Origin: Tragulus kanchil
Taxonomy: Eukaryota > Chordata > Mammalia > Artiodactyla > Tragulidae
Length of the DNA stretch: 64,000 nucleotides
Assembly (NCBI GenBank): GCA_022376925.1
Contig: JAIOJX010000025.1
Span: forward strand, 97,491,608-97,555,607
Direction of reading: 5' to 3'
The position numbers and the translations under genes are program-made. Positions 1-10,576 of this stretch are shown piece by piece (within the stretch, counting starts at the first letter, position 1; every line of letters begins with the position of its first letter). The notes beneath the pieces were generated by a model. It searched no databases, was not told where the DNA came from, and worked only from the letters and a program-made list of their open reading frames with translations.

Positions 1-1993
1 AAGTAAGAAAATGTTAACCAGTTACTTGCCTGACAGGAGCAAGGAATGATTTGGATGACGATAATAATAATGAGATTGATAGAATAGAAGGAATTCTTTT
101 TTAAAAATCCATATACAATTCAAAATTGAAGCTTTTATTTCCATTTTGGAAAGTTTCTTCTAACAGCTGTATAATGTAGGGGAAGAATGCTTGAATAAAG
201 CAGACCAAGTGGAGAAATACAGCAAAAATCCAGATGACAAATAATAGTGAACTGAATGGATGTGATGGTTATTGGAATGGGAAAATGTCAAAGAGATAAA
301 CTTATTAGAACTTTGCAATTGGTAGTGTTTGCGGGGATGAGGAAAAATAAGTTGTCAAAGTAATACATATATTTTTAATTTCAAAACAAGACAAATGGTG
401 GGCAAATTATTCTACTTCTCTGATCTACATGTTCATATGTGAAGTAGAGAGGCATACCTGATGAGCATATTAGAGCATTCCAGTGAAAGAATGGGAAAGC
501 ACCCAGAAATGACAGAAGTAACGCTTATAAGAAGAAAGTTTTCTTATTGAATGCATATAATTTATTGAAAAATAAATGATTATTTTAGCACATAAGAAAT
601 GTGGGAAGGCTTCACAAAATAGCTAACAATATGAACAAAATTCACAAGGGCATGGATGTGTATGATCACCTCCTATTCTTTGTTGGAACCTAAATGACCA
701 GAACATGAAGAGTCAGAATCAATTTTAATTTATGCCTCATTCTTGAGAAAAATAGACAATGATAACTATGCATATTTCTCATGAGACAAGAATTTGAGAA
801 ACTTTGACTCTTTCCCAACAGAATACCATGCTTATATTACCAAATTGGGCAAGGGGATCTCAAACCATGTATGCTCCTAGAAAGACCTTCAATAAATCCC
901 CCAACTGGGAACCACCAAAAAAAATCTCCTTGACCATCGGGAAATGGTCTCTCTGATATTTGCTGTACTCTTAATTTCCTGAACAATATGTCCTTTCTTT
1001 CCATGTGTCTCTTTTGGAAGGTCTTCCTGAGGTTTCCTGTGGTATTGTAATTCCTGTGGATTTTGCACAGTGGTTTTGTGATGTTTAAGACTTCAAGAAA
1101 AGTAAGAAAATGTTAACCAGTTACTTGCCTGACAGGAGCAAGGAATGATTTGGATGACGATAATAATAATGAGATTGATAGAATAGAAGGAATTCTTTTT
1201 TAAAAATCCATATACAATTCAAAATTGAAGCTTTTATTTCCATTTTGGAAAGTTTCTTCTAACAGCTGTATAATGTAGGGGAAGAATGCTTGAATAAAGC
1301 AGACCAAGTGGAGAAATACAGCAAAAATCCAGATGACAAATAATAGTGAACTGAATGGATGTGATGGTTATTGGAATGGGAAAATGTCAAAGAGATAAAC
1401 TTATTAGAACTTTGCAATTGGTAGTGTTTGCGGGGATGAGGAAAAATAAGTTGTCAAAGTAATACATATATTTTTAATTTCAAAACAAGACAAATGGTGG
1501 GCAAATTATTCTACTTCTCTGATCTACATGTTCATATGTGAAGTAGAGAGGCATACCTGATGAGCATATTAGAGCATTCCAGTGAAAGAATGGGAAAGCA
1601 CCCAGAAATGACAGAAGTAACGCTTATAAGAAGAAAGTTTTCTTATTGAATGCATATAATTTATTGAAAAATAAATGATTATTTTAGCACATAAGAAATG
1701 TGGGAAGGCTTCACAAAATAGCTAACAATATGAACAAAATTCACAAGGGCATGGATGTGTATGATCACCTCCTATTCTTTGTTGGAACCTAAATGACCAG
1801 AACATGAAGAGTCAGAATCAATTTTAATTTATGCCTCATTCTTGAGAAAAATAGACAATGATAACTATGCATATTTCTCATGAGACAAGAATTTGAGAAA
1901 CTTTGACTCTTTCCCAACAGAATACCATGCTTATATTACCAAATTGGGCAAGGGGATCTCAAACCATGTATGCTCCTAGAAAGACCTTCAATA
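1..1993 (+). repeat. Direct duplication D1 (period 1099)
   Basis: Bases 1-894 recur at 1100-1993 with no difference that I could find by eye. The two copies are separated by 205 bases present only once (895-1099). Copy 1 begins at the window edge, so it may extend further left. After the shared 'accttcaata' the two copies diverge abruptly. I recognise no repeat family in the unit. Confidence 0.95.
895..1099. other. Single-copy spacer inside D1
   Basis: These 205 bases lie between the two D1 copies and occur once. They look like ordinary genomic sequence rather than low-quality filler. No gene or repeat family is recognised. D1 is the only duplication here with such a long insert between copies. 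Confidence 0.7.
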
Positions 1994-2302
1994 CTCACAA
2001 CTGAACCACCATTCTCTGTGGACAGCATCGGGACTATTCTCATTATTTGCTCTGTGTCTGCAAGATAGAATATAGACAAAACTGAGCAGATCCCAGAAGG
2101 CATTTTTTGACTATGGCACAGCCATCTCCAAACCAATGCCTCTAAACAGCTCTATTGAGAAGAGCTGACTTGCCTAGCTGTTCAGTCACACAGTTCTATT
2201 CCTTAAGAAATGAGTAAATTTCTATTATGTAAAATTAGTGAATGTTAAAGTTCATTTGCTGTAGCAGCTAGTTTTTCTTTTTAATACACTATTGCTGTTA
2301 TT
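1994..2302. other. Unique sequence, nothing recognised
   Basis: AT-rich sequence between D1 and a BovB-derived fragment. Short open frames cross it but show no codon structure or similarity I recognise. Confidence 0.5.
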
Positions 2303-2505
2303 AAGTTGCTAAATAGTGTCTGACTCTATGAGACCCCATGGACTGCAGCACAGCAAGTTCCTCTGTTCTCCCCTCTCTCCTAGAGTCTGCTCGGATTCAT
2401 GTGCATTGAGTCAGTGATGCTATATAACCATCTCATCCTCAACTGCCCTCTTCTCCTTTTGCTTTCAGGCTTTCCCAGCATCAGGGTCTTTTCTAATGAG
2501 TTGAC
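2303..2505 (-). mobile_element. BovB/ART2A-type LINE 3' fragment
   Basis: The stretch reads as a diverged reverse-oriented BovB 3' region: 'gagaccccatggactgcagc', a 'gagtcagtgatgc' block, 'catctcatcctc' and a 'cagcatcagggtcttttc' block occur in BovB order. It is cut short at about 2505, where a Bov-tA begins. BovB is an RTE-clade LINE abundant in ruminants. Confidence 0.75.
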
Positions 2506-2690
2506 TATGCTGTGCTAAGTTGCTTCAATATGAGGCTCCTCTGTCCAATGACTTCTCGAGACAACAATACTGGAGTGGGTTGCCATGTCTTCCTCCAGGG
2601 AGTCCTCCTGACTCAGGGATCAAGCCCCCATCTCTTACGTCTCCTACATAGGCAAGCAGATTCTTTATCACTAGTGCCACATGAGAATCG
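2506..2690 (-). mobile_element. Bov-tA SINE
   Basis: Reverse-oriented tRNA-Glu/BovA composite SINE. It carries the BovA blocks 'ggctcctctgtcc' and 'tactggagtgggttgccatg', then the tRNA-derived part ending in 'gattctttatcactagtgcc', equivalent to the usual 'gagccaccagggaagcc' end. It abuts the BovB fragment directly. Open frames on both strands here are SINE-derived, not genes. Confidence 0.8.
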
Positions 2691-3116
2691 ACTGTACATT
2701 TTACTAATTTATTTATCCCCTTCCTCAACAAGATTCCCCTATCTTAGGATCTCCCTAAGAGTCTGCATCCTTGGTGGTGCTCCTGAATAGCTGAAGGAAA
2801 GCCAAGGGATAACTACTTCTGCACATTTTGCTGTATGGGAAAGATACACTCCTTTTTGTTTCCTATTACTTTGATTTTTCTGTTACTCGAAGAGCATTTC
2901 CAATTGATATAACATTAGTGAAGATAACTGAAGAAATTCAGCCTCAAAAGTGGAGTTCTATATGACAATTCTTGATGAGGTTAAGTGAATATTAGCTCGT
3001 TTTATATGAGGTAAACAAGTACCCATTCTGTTCAAACAGGAAGAACAAGTACAATGGCATCATTGCTTTTGTAGGAAATGTAGGTATGTAATCAAAATAC
3101 CTGTGATATTTGTATC
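2691..3116. other. Unique sequence, nothing recognised
   Basis: AT-rich spacer between two SINEs. I see no gene, RNA or repeat family. Confidence 0.5.
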
Positions 3117-3127
3117 TGGCCAATCTT

Positions 3128-3270
3128 TATTTTTTTTAATTATTTATTTATTTGGCTCCGCTGAATCTTAGTTGCGGATGTGGGATCTGGTTCCCTGACC
3201 AGGGATCAAACCCAGGCCCCTTGCATTGGGAACACAGAGTCTTAACCACTGGACCACCAGGGAAGTCCCC
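3128..3270 (-). mobile_element. CHR-type tRNA-Glu SINE
   Basis: The element starts with a T-rich tail and 'tatttatttatttggctccg', and ends with 'ggaccaccagggaagtcccc', the reverse complement of the tRNA-Glu-derived head of CHR (Cetacea-Hippo-Ruminant) SINEs. The middle is internally deleted. An imperfect 11-bp target-site duplication flanks it: 3117-3127 and 3271-3281, two mismatches. Confidence 0.8.
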
Positions 3271-3281
3271 TGACCAATGTT

Positions 3282-3868
3282 AAGTTACTTGAAAGTCTAC
3301 ATTAAAGAATGTTAAAGCTGGCATTTTATATGATTTGTTTGTTATTAAAAATGCTCTATCACTTCTTTGGTGTGATAGAAATTTTACTTACATAGTGTTT
3401 CTCTTTTTGCAATAACTGAAATGTTGACCAAAAAAAATAAAGTGTGTGTTTAACATATATAACCTAAACATATTTAGCCTTGTTTCTTTGACAGAGACTG
3501 GAAAAGTGATTTAATACTTATATGTGCAAATTTAGAAAGTTGCTTTAAAAAATATATCTTCAGATCAGCTCATTAACATGTTATTAGACTTTTTCTTCTT
3601 GGGAAAAACAAAACAATCAAAGAAAAACTTTAGTTAGTTGATTTTTCTTATTTGGATTCTCTTAAATAAAAATGATACTTTTCAGTAGCAGGCAAATGAA
3701 ACTGAAAAGATTATTACAGAGTAATCTATGAAAATTCCAAAAGAGCTTGGAAGTTTTCTGTATGGTTTCTCCCCAGTGGAAGTGATCACTTGCAGCTAGC
3801 AAAAATTTCAAACAACCAGGATGACTGTACTTTTGAATTGAAATACAGTTGTAGAAATACCTTTATTT
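3282..3868. other. Unique sequence, nothing recognised
   Basis: AT-rich single-copy sequence with no supported gene or repeat. Confidence 0.5.
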
Positions 3869-4072
3869 AAAGTGAAAGTGTTAGTCACTCAGTCATGTCT
3901 GATTCTTTGCGAGTCCATGGACCTCTGTCCATGGCATTCTCCAGGCAAGAATCCTGGAGTGGATTACATATTCTTCTCCAGCGGATCTTCCCAACCTAGG
4001 AATCAAATCTGCATCTCCTACATCTCCAGCATTGCAGGTGGATTCTTTACTGTCTGAGCCACTAGGAAACTC
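3869..4072 (-). mobile_element. Bov-tA SINE
   Basis: Reverse-oriented Bov-tA. It begins 'aaagtgaaagtgttagtcac' with 'cagtcatgtctgattctttg', then 'attctccaggcaagaatcctg', and ends in the tRNA-Glu part 'ctgtctgagccactaggaaa'. Confidence 0.85.
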
Positions 4073-5110
4073 ATAAGATCAATTTACTGTAGAAATGCTT
4101 TATTAATTATTTAACCTATTGGTTAAAATTTTATTCATCAAATTAGCCAATTGTATCAAGCACTCATACTATGAAAACTCTATCTTGCTTTACTCTGAGG
4201 AGAGAATTTAGGGTTTCAGCAAGTATAACAAGTTTGAAGTCAAACATTTCAAAGTCTGAAGTCTATATTGGGTCTTCACCCTTGTGTGACCTCAGGAAAT
4301 TTAATTAAGGCTTTGAGACTCCACTCTTCATCTTGTACTTTATCCCCACATTATAGATTTGAAACAGTGTGTGAAAAATGCCTAGTTCAGTCTGTAGACT
4401 GTGTGTGTTCTTCTTCGAGAGTTAGCATTCATCACATGGGTGATGAGAAAGACCACCACCCTGAAAGAAAGTATGGATAGAACTCTGAGCATGCAGAGAC
4501 AGCTTGGGAATGGGGGCAGGAACAGGGGACATGAAAAAGATGACCTATAAACTGAGCTTTGTAAAAGAATTTTATCTGAACACAGATAAATGTGTTTGCC
4601 ATTGCATCTTAGAAAGTAATCTCTGCTTCTCACTCAGTAAAGAGATGCATCTTTTTCAATATTAACTGCACATCAGCTTTGTCAATGTACTGGGTGATTT
4701 GAGTTCTTCCTTATTATCCCTCATTATTTGCTGTCTTGCCCAATTTAACCTCATCCATATGAAAGCTGGGAAATTGTGTTTAGATTTTTGTTTCCTTGTT
4801 GTTTGGCTTAAGCAGGCTTGAAATTGTTGAATCCTTAATGACCCATCTTCATTATGTGAGGAAATTATATAATGCAGTGTATTAGCATGCATTTAACCTT
4901 AAATTTTAACTCCATTATTTAGTCATTAACCTTATGTTTCATACGACCTTCATTCTTAGGATGATCCAAAGAGGCTCACTCCTGCATTATTGTGGAATAA
5001 ATTAAATAAAATTCAACAAACCTTCCCAAATGCCTATCATGGTCAACCTGGGCACTTTACATATTCATCTTTGTAGCCACGGGCCTTATTATGGTACCTA
5101 GCGTAAATTA
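4073..5110. other. Mostly unrecognised; possible MIR at about 4255-4375
   Basis: The part near 4280-4345 ('gtgtgacctcagg', then a 'gactccactcttcatcttg' block) resembles the MIR core in plus orientation, but it is heavily decayed. The rest is AT-rich sequence without features. Open frames of 70-83 codons on both strands here have no recognisable domain. Confidence 0.4.
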
Positions 5111-5220
5111 GTCAGTCAGTACATATTTTTTAATGAGTATATACTATGGGCTCTGAATGATACAAATATGAATGCAATGCTTTTCTGACACTCAAGGATT
5201 TATAAAAATTATGATGAAGG

Positions 5221-5587
5221 TGTCTAAGTCCATTTAAGCTGCTATGACAAAAACACTATTCTACATATATACGAAAGTCTAACTCTTTGTTATGCCATGG
5301 ACTGTGGAGCCCACCAGGCTCCTCTGTCCATGGGATTCTTCAGACAAAAATACTGGAGTGGGTCACCATGCCCTCCTCCAGGGTATCTTCCTAAATCAGG
5401 GATTGAACTCAGGCCTCCTGCATTTCAGGCAGATTATTTACTGTCTTGGTCACCAGGGAAGTCAAAATACTATTAACTGGGTATTTTGTAAACAATAATT
5501 TTTGTTTCTCATAGTTCTGTAGGCTGGGAAGTCCAAGCTTATGGTGCCAGCAGATTCAGTGGCTTGTGAGAACACTTTCCTCCTTGA
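5221..5587 (-). mobile_element. MLT1 (MaLR) LTR, left part, D2 copy 1
   Basis: Reverse-oriented MLT1 LTR: 'tgtctaagtccatttaagct' at the 3' end of the LTR, then, after a SINE insertion, 'gtttctcatagttctgtagg' and 'ctgggaagtccaag'. MLT1 is a solitary LTR of the old ERVL-MaLR group. No internal retroviral coding sequence is present. It is interrupted by a Bov-tA (5272-5463) and by the truncated ACP1 copy. Confidence 0.8.
5272..5463 (-). mobile_element. Bov-tA SINE in MLT1 (D2 copy 1)
   Basis: Reverse Bov-tA with 'gccatggactgtggagccca', 'ggctcctctgtccatgggat' and the tRNA part 'cttggtcaccagggaagtc'. It sits inside the MLT1 LTR. The flanks 'aaaacactatt' and 'aaaatactatt' look like an 11-bp target-site duplication with one mismatch. 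Confidence 0.85.
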
Positions 5588-5602
5588 CGACCTTTTTCTT
5601 TT

Positions 5603-6242
5603 TTTTGTCTGCATCAAAGACTTTTTATTTATTATTTTGTCAAACACAACAGCTGACTTCCAGCTACAATTATTTTTTCAGATAACAAACAGTGAGTTAA
5701 GAAAGGGCTGTGACCTTGGCTAGGGACTGGTGAGACTGGACTGAAAGCGTGGCCTGGGAGGCGGGGCCGGGGCGGCGGCAGGAGGGACGGGGTCAGCGCG
5801 CCTTCTCCAGGAAGGCGCTACAGCACCGCACGCACTGCTGGTACACCGTCTCAAAGTCAGCATCGTTGCCATAATAGGGCTCTTTGATAAGTTGTTTTTG
5901 TGGATCATAGTTCCCAAGTAATTCGATTGTCGCTCTGCAGTTTTTAACTTGATTACTTTTTCTATTCAAATCTCTCAGATTGCTTTCATCCATACATAGT
6001 ATATAATCAAAAGTAGCAAAGTCTTCCTTGGTAACCTGACTTGCTTTATGGGCTGTGTTAATGCCATAATTTCTTAGGCAGCTCACAGCTCTTGGATCTG
6101 GTGACCGGCCCACATTCCAGTCAGAAACAGCGCCACTGTCAATGATCCAATTTTCTGAAATGTTTCGATCAGTTACAAGTTTCCTGAAAACTGCTTCTGC
6201 GATGGGTGATCGACGGATGTTCCCCAGACACACGAACAACAC
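5603..6242 (-). pseudogene. ACP1: ACP1 retrocopy, 5'-truncated (D2 copy 1)
   Basis: Second, incomplete copy of the ACP1 retrocopy described at 6753-7448, present because of duplication D2. The frame 5793-6242 is identical to the full copy in everything I compared, but it stops at the duplication breakpoint. The first eight codons are missing and no in-frame ATG replaces them. Upstream of the break lies unrelated filler. The 3' UTR and T-tract (poly-A on the gene strand) are kept. If D2 is an assembly artefact this copy does not exist. If D2 is real, it is a dead fragment. Confidence 0.9.
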
Positions 6243-6423
6243 CGGGATTTAAGCCGGTAAATAAAGTCAGTCAGTACATATTTTTAATGATATTACTATG
6301 GGCTCTGAATGATACAAATATGAATGCAATGCTTTTCTGACACTCAAGGATTTATAAAAATTATGATGAAGGTGTCTAAGTCCATTTAAGCTGCTATGAC
6401 AAAAACACTATTCTACATATATA

Positions 6424-6615
6424 CGAAAGTCTAACTCTTTGTTATGCCATGGACTGTGGAGCCCACCAGGCTCCTCTGTCCATGGGATTCTTCAGACAAA
6501 AATACTGGAGTGGGTCACCATGCCCTCCTCCAGGGTATCTTCCTAAATCAGGGATTGAACTCAGGCCTCCTGCATTTCAGGCAGATTATTTACTGTCTTG
6601 GTCACCAGGGAAGTC
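6424..6615 (-). mobile_element. Bov-tA SINE in MLT1 (D2 copy 2)
   Basis: Same SINE insertion as 5272-5463, repeated by duplication D2. It shows no difference from copy 1 that I could see. Confidence 0.85.
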
Positions 6616-6737
6616 AAAATACTATTAACTGGGTATTTTGTAAACAATAATTTTTGTTTCTCATAGTTCTGTAGGCTGGGAAGTCCAAGCTTATGGTGCC
6701 AGCAGATTCAGTGGCTTGTGAGAACACTTTCCTCCTT

Positions 6738-6752
6738 GACGACCTTTTTCTT
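6738..6752. repeat. Left target-site duplication of ACP1 retrocopy
   Basis: The 15 bases 'gacgacctttttctt' recur exactly at 7449-7463. They flank the retrocopy on both sides, with the poly-A (T-run on this strand) directly inside. This is the hallmark of L1-mediated retroposition. On the gene strand the duplication starts with AAGAAAA, close to the preferred L1 endonuclease target. Confidence 0.9.
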
Positions 6753-7448
6753 TTTTGTCTGCATCAAAGACTTTTTATTTATTATTTTGTCAAACACAAC
6801 AGCTGACTTCCAGCTACAATTATTTTTTCAGATAACAAACAGTGAGTTAAGAAAGGGCTGTGACCTTGGCTAGGGACTGGTGAGACTGGACTGAAAGCGT
6901 GGCCTGGGAGGCGGGGCCGGGGCGGCGGCAGGAGGGACGGGGTCAGCGCGCCTTCTCCAGGAAGGCGCTACAGCACCGCACGCACTGCTGGTACACCGTC
7001 TCAAAGTCAGCATCGTTGCCATAATAGGGCTCTTTGATAAGTTGTTTTTGTGGATCATAGTTCCCAAGTAATTCGATTGTCGCTCTGCAGTTTTTAACTT
7101 GATTACTTTTTCTATTCAAATCTCTCAGATTGCTTTCATCCATACATAGTATATAATCAAAAGTAGCAAAGTCTTCCTTGGTAACCTGACTTGCTTTATG
7201 GGCTGTGTTAATGCCATAATTTCTTAGGCAGCTCACAGCTCTTGGATCTGGTGACCGGCCCACATTCCAGTCAGAAACAGCGCCACTGTCAATGATCCAA
7301 TTTTCTGAAATGTTTCGATCAGTTACAAGTTTCCTGAAAACTGCTTCTGCGATGGGTGATCGACGGATGTTCCCCAGACACACGAACAACACTGACTTGG
7401 TCACCTGCTCAGCCATCTTCCAGCGCGGGCAGAGGCGCTCACTGATCC
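6753..7448 (-). pseudogene. ACP1: ACP1 processed retrocopy with intact reading frame
   Basis: Intronless copy of the mRNA for low-molecular-weight protein tyrosine phosphatase, a cytosolic enzyme. CDS 6943-7416 encodes 157 residues (parent 158), starting [16 protein letters not shown], without stop or frameshift. A short 5' UTR (7417-7448) and a 3' UTR with poly-A remnant (6753-6942) are present. The segment after NISENW ([13 protein letters not shown]...) matches the alternative exon of the 'slow' isoform. The P-loop keeps the nucleophile Cys13 and Arg19 (counting Met), but the second active-site Cys (position 18, mature Cys17) is Arg. Near residues 126-132 the parental IIEDPYY reads IKEPYY: one codon is lost and the general acid Asp129 appears changed to Glu. 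Both changes argue against normal activity. The retrocopy lies inside an MLT1 LTR with no evident promoter, so I call it a pseudogene despite the open frame. Confidence 0.92.
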
Positions 7449-7463
7449 GACGACCTTTTTCTT
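7449..7463. repeat. Right target-site duplication of ACP1 retrocopy
   Basis: Exact second copy of the 15-base motif at 6738-6752. MLT1 sequence resumes immediately after it. Confidence 0.9.
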
Positions 7464-7643
7464 ATCGTAACATCACATAGCAAAAAGGCCCAGAGAACAC
7501 TGTGAGGTGTCTTTAATAAAGGTAATAGTCCATCCTCATGACCTAAGCATCTCCCAAAGGCCCCGCCTCTTGACACCATCACATGATATATTAGATTTCA
7601 ATGTATGAATTGGGGGTTGGGCAAATATTCAGTCTGTAGCAGA

Positions 7644-8374
7644 ACGCAATAATAATCTTTATGGCAGTGGTTATATCTGTAGCAAATTTCATAATCTTAG
7701 TGATTTAAAAATGTAGTTTCTTTTATATCACTTATTATATCTTGGTTTTTAAGTAATAGAATTTTCTAATTTAAATTAAAGAATAAATGTCTTATTCCAT
7801 ATAACAAAAAGCCCAGGGAAATGTACTTTAACTCGGACCATTCAAGAGACCAGATTCTTTCTTTATATGCTTAACATTCTTAATGAATTATTTATGTATG
7901 CTGTAGGTCAGCTTTGATTACCCTCATTGGCCCGATACTGTTCCATCGGTTTCAAACATCACATGTATACTGAGAAATAGGCAGAGAAACAAAGTGACTG
8001 TCTTTCCCATATCTCAAACTTTTGATGAACAAACATTTTCTGGAACAAACCTAGTATTTATGCTTCCTTTGTCTATGGACAAAAGTGAGACGTATGCAGG
8101 GTTATATGTTATTTGTCAAGAAGAAAATGGGATTATTTTTCTTAGTATGAATAATTTACTTTTGGTGGAATGGATTTCAAGAAGGCAAAATCTATCACTA
8201 CCATCAAATATGATTTTATTGTTTGAATTTTTAGTTTTATTTTGCAAACCTAGTAACCAGGTTTGAATTAATTTTTTTAAATGTAATATAATGAGATGAA
8301 AAATTTGGTAATGAAAATTTTTTTAAACATTTGTGAAGCCCATTGAAGTCTTTGTTTGTATCTAATAAAAGTTA
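7644..8374. other. Unique sequence, nothing recognised
   Basis: AT-rich single-copy DNA. A 90-codon plus-strand frame at 7994-8266 has no recognisable domain, no clear codon bias and no support as a gene. Confidence 0.5.
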
Positions 8375-10576
8375 ATATTCCTTATTCAGTGGGAAAAAAT
8401 AGGCTTCTTAGGATTGTAAATTTTAGGCAAGCACTAAAAGGTAAAAATTTACATTGAATCTTGTAAATAATTCTAAACAAACTACAGCAGATGGATGATC
8501 TCTAACTCTCTCTTCTAAGAGCTATTTTCCAGAAGAATCCATGGACTCCTTTGTGTATTTTTGTGTACTTTCCATAGGTTCTCCGTCATATATGTATTTG
8601 ATATAATGTTTTATACCATGAAACTACATTTAAACAGAGATGAACCATGCATTTTTAATTGACCCCCAAAGAGACCTGACATCAGTTAGTGTCTAAATAT
8701 AGACTTACTAAGTTCTACCCACATCTCTGGAGCAGGGTCTTGCATGCCAGCCATTTCCTCCCTGTCTCTGTTCCCTTGACACTTTTTATAAAGCTTTAAT
8801 GTTACAAGAATACTCCACAAGACAGTGCAGAGGCAATCATAATTTAGTAGCAGTATTATGACCTTGAAGTACTGTTTAGAATAAATACGTTAATTTCTAT
8901 GAAGAATTTGACCTTTTATGAGGAAAAAGTAGGATACAAAAGTCTCGAATACTTCTTCCTGGATTTTAACGTATTGGCCTATTTTTTGCCAGATGTTTTG
9001 ATTTTAGTAATTTATTTTTGGTTCCACATAAATGACAATATTCCTCTCAAACTGTATAAAGAATGAATATTCATGGAAAAATAGGTCATTAAACATTATA
9101 TTTGGCATTTCTGCTCAGTGCCAAGATGTAGTGATGTGGTGGGAAAGTTCCAAATTATTAATGCATTCATTCCTTTGAATGACTGTAAACTTTTCCTTTT
9201 ATGGATGGAATTTTCCCATCCCAGTTTTATCTTAATTTTTTTCATATACTACGTCTCTATAAAGCACATAATCTACCCAAGACAGCTAATGGTTTAATAC
9301 CCGCCAGATGTTTAAAACCATATAGGAATAAAATAAAGTAGAAAGACAAAATAATTAAACGACTAATATCATGACCATGACACTCATTAGAAGACTTTTG
9401 TATTTCCTGGTAAGTAGCATATGTTTGGGGATAATTTCAGATCACAGAACAAATGTCAGTTTTTGCATATTCAGATATTCCTTATTCAGTGGGAAAAAAT
9501 AGGCTTCTTAGGATTGTAAATTTTAGGCAAGCACTAAAAGGTAAAAATTTACATTGAATCTTGTAAATAATTCTAAACAAACTACAGCAGATGGATGATC
9601 TCTAACTCTCTCTTCTAAGAGCTATTTTCCAGAAGAATCCATGGACTCCTTTGTGTATTTTTGTGTACTTTCCATAGGTTCTCCGTCATATATGTATTTG
9701 ATATAATGTTTTATACCATGAAACTACATTTAAACAGAGATGAACCATGCATTTTTAATTGACCCCCAAAGAGACCTGACATCAGTTAGTGTCTAAATAT
9801 AGACTTACTAAGTTCTACCCACATCTCTGGAGCAGGGTCTTGCATGCCAGCCATTTCCTCCCTGTCTCTGTTCCCTTGACACTTTTTATAAAGCTTTAAT
9901 GTTACAAGAATACTCCACAAGACAGTGCAGAGGCAATCATAATTTAGTAGCAGTATTATGACCTTGAAGTACTGTTTAGAATAAATACGTTAATTTCTAT
10001 GAAGAATTTGACCTTTTATGGGGAAAAAAGTAGGATACAAAAGTCTCGAATACTTCTTCCTGGATTTTAACGTATTGGCCTATTTTTTGCCAGATGTTTT
10101 GATTTTAGTAATTTATTTTTGGTTCCACATAAATGACAATATTCCTCTCAAACTGTATAAAGAATGAATATTCATGGAAAAATAGGTCATTAAACATTAT
10201 ATTTGGCATTTCTGCTCAGTGCCAAGATGTAGTGATGTGGTGGGAAAGTTCCAAATTATTAATGCATTCATTCCTTTGAATGACTGTAAACTTTTCCTTT
10301 TATGGATGGAATTTTCCCATCCCAGTTTTATCTTAATTTTTTTCATATACTACGTCTCTATAAAGCACATAATCTACCCAAGACAGCTAATGGTTTAATA
10401 CCCGCCAGATGTTTAAAACCATATAGGAATAAAATAAAGTAGAAAGACAAAATAATTAAACGACTAATATCATGACCATGACACTCATTAGAAGACTTTT
10501 GTATTTCCTGGTAAGTAGCATATGTTTGGGGATAATTTCAGATCACAGAACAAATGTCAGTTTTTGCATATTCAGA
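8375..10576 (+). repeat. Direct duplication D3 (period 1100-1101)
   Basis: Copy 1 is 8375-9474 and copy 2 is 9475-10576, joined head to tail without filler. The join shares the short motif 'atattc'. I saw only one site of difference, near 8921/10021 (gagg against gggg, with one extra A in the A-run). The unit holds no recognised repeat or gene. Confidence 0.95.

Larger units (their letters stand above)
5111..7392 (+). repeat. Direct duplication D2 (period about 1152)
   Basis: Copy 1 is 5111-6242 and copy 2 is 6266-7392, separated by 23 bases of unmatched filler (6243-6265). Copies are near identical in the interior. Differences concentrate at the start of copy 2 (several short deletions in the first 40 bases) and in one T-run (T8 near 5600 against T6 near 6751). 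The right breakpoint of copy 1 cuts inside the ACP1 retrocopy frame. Confidence 0.95.
6373..7643 (-). mobile_element. MLT1 (MaLR) LTR carrying two insertions
   Basis: Reverse MLT1 LTR whose left part is 6373-6737 and right part is 7464-7643. The right part keeps 'catcctcatgacctaagcat', 'ctcccaaaggccccgcctc' and the terminal 'cagtctgtagcag'. Joining both parts gives one coherent LTR, so the Bov-tA and the ACP1 retrocopy were inserted into it later. This gives a relative age order: MLT1 first, then the two insertions. Confidence 0.85.

Noticed and set aside
5603..7448. Two independent ACP1 retropositions
   Set aside because: Only the copy at 6753-7448 has target-site duplications on both sides. 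The other shares the same flanks and ends at the duplication breakpoint.
7994..8266. 90-codon plus-strand open frame as a small gene
   Set aside because: No recognisable domain, AT-rich surroundings, no splice or promoter evidence. Length is within chance for 64 kb in six frames.
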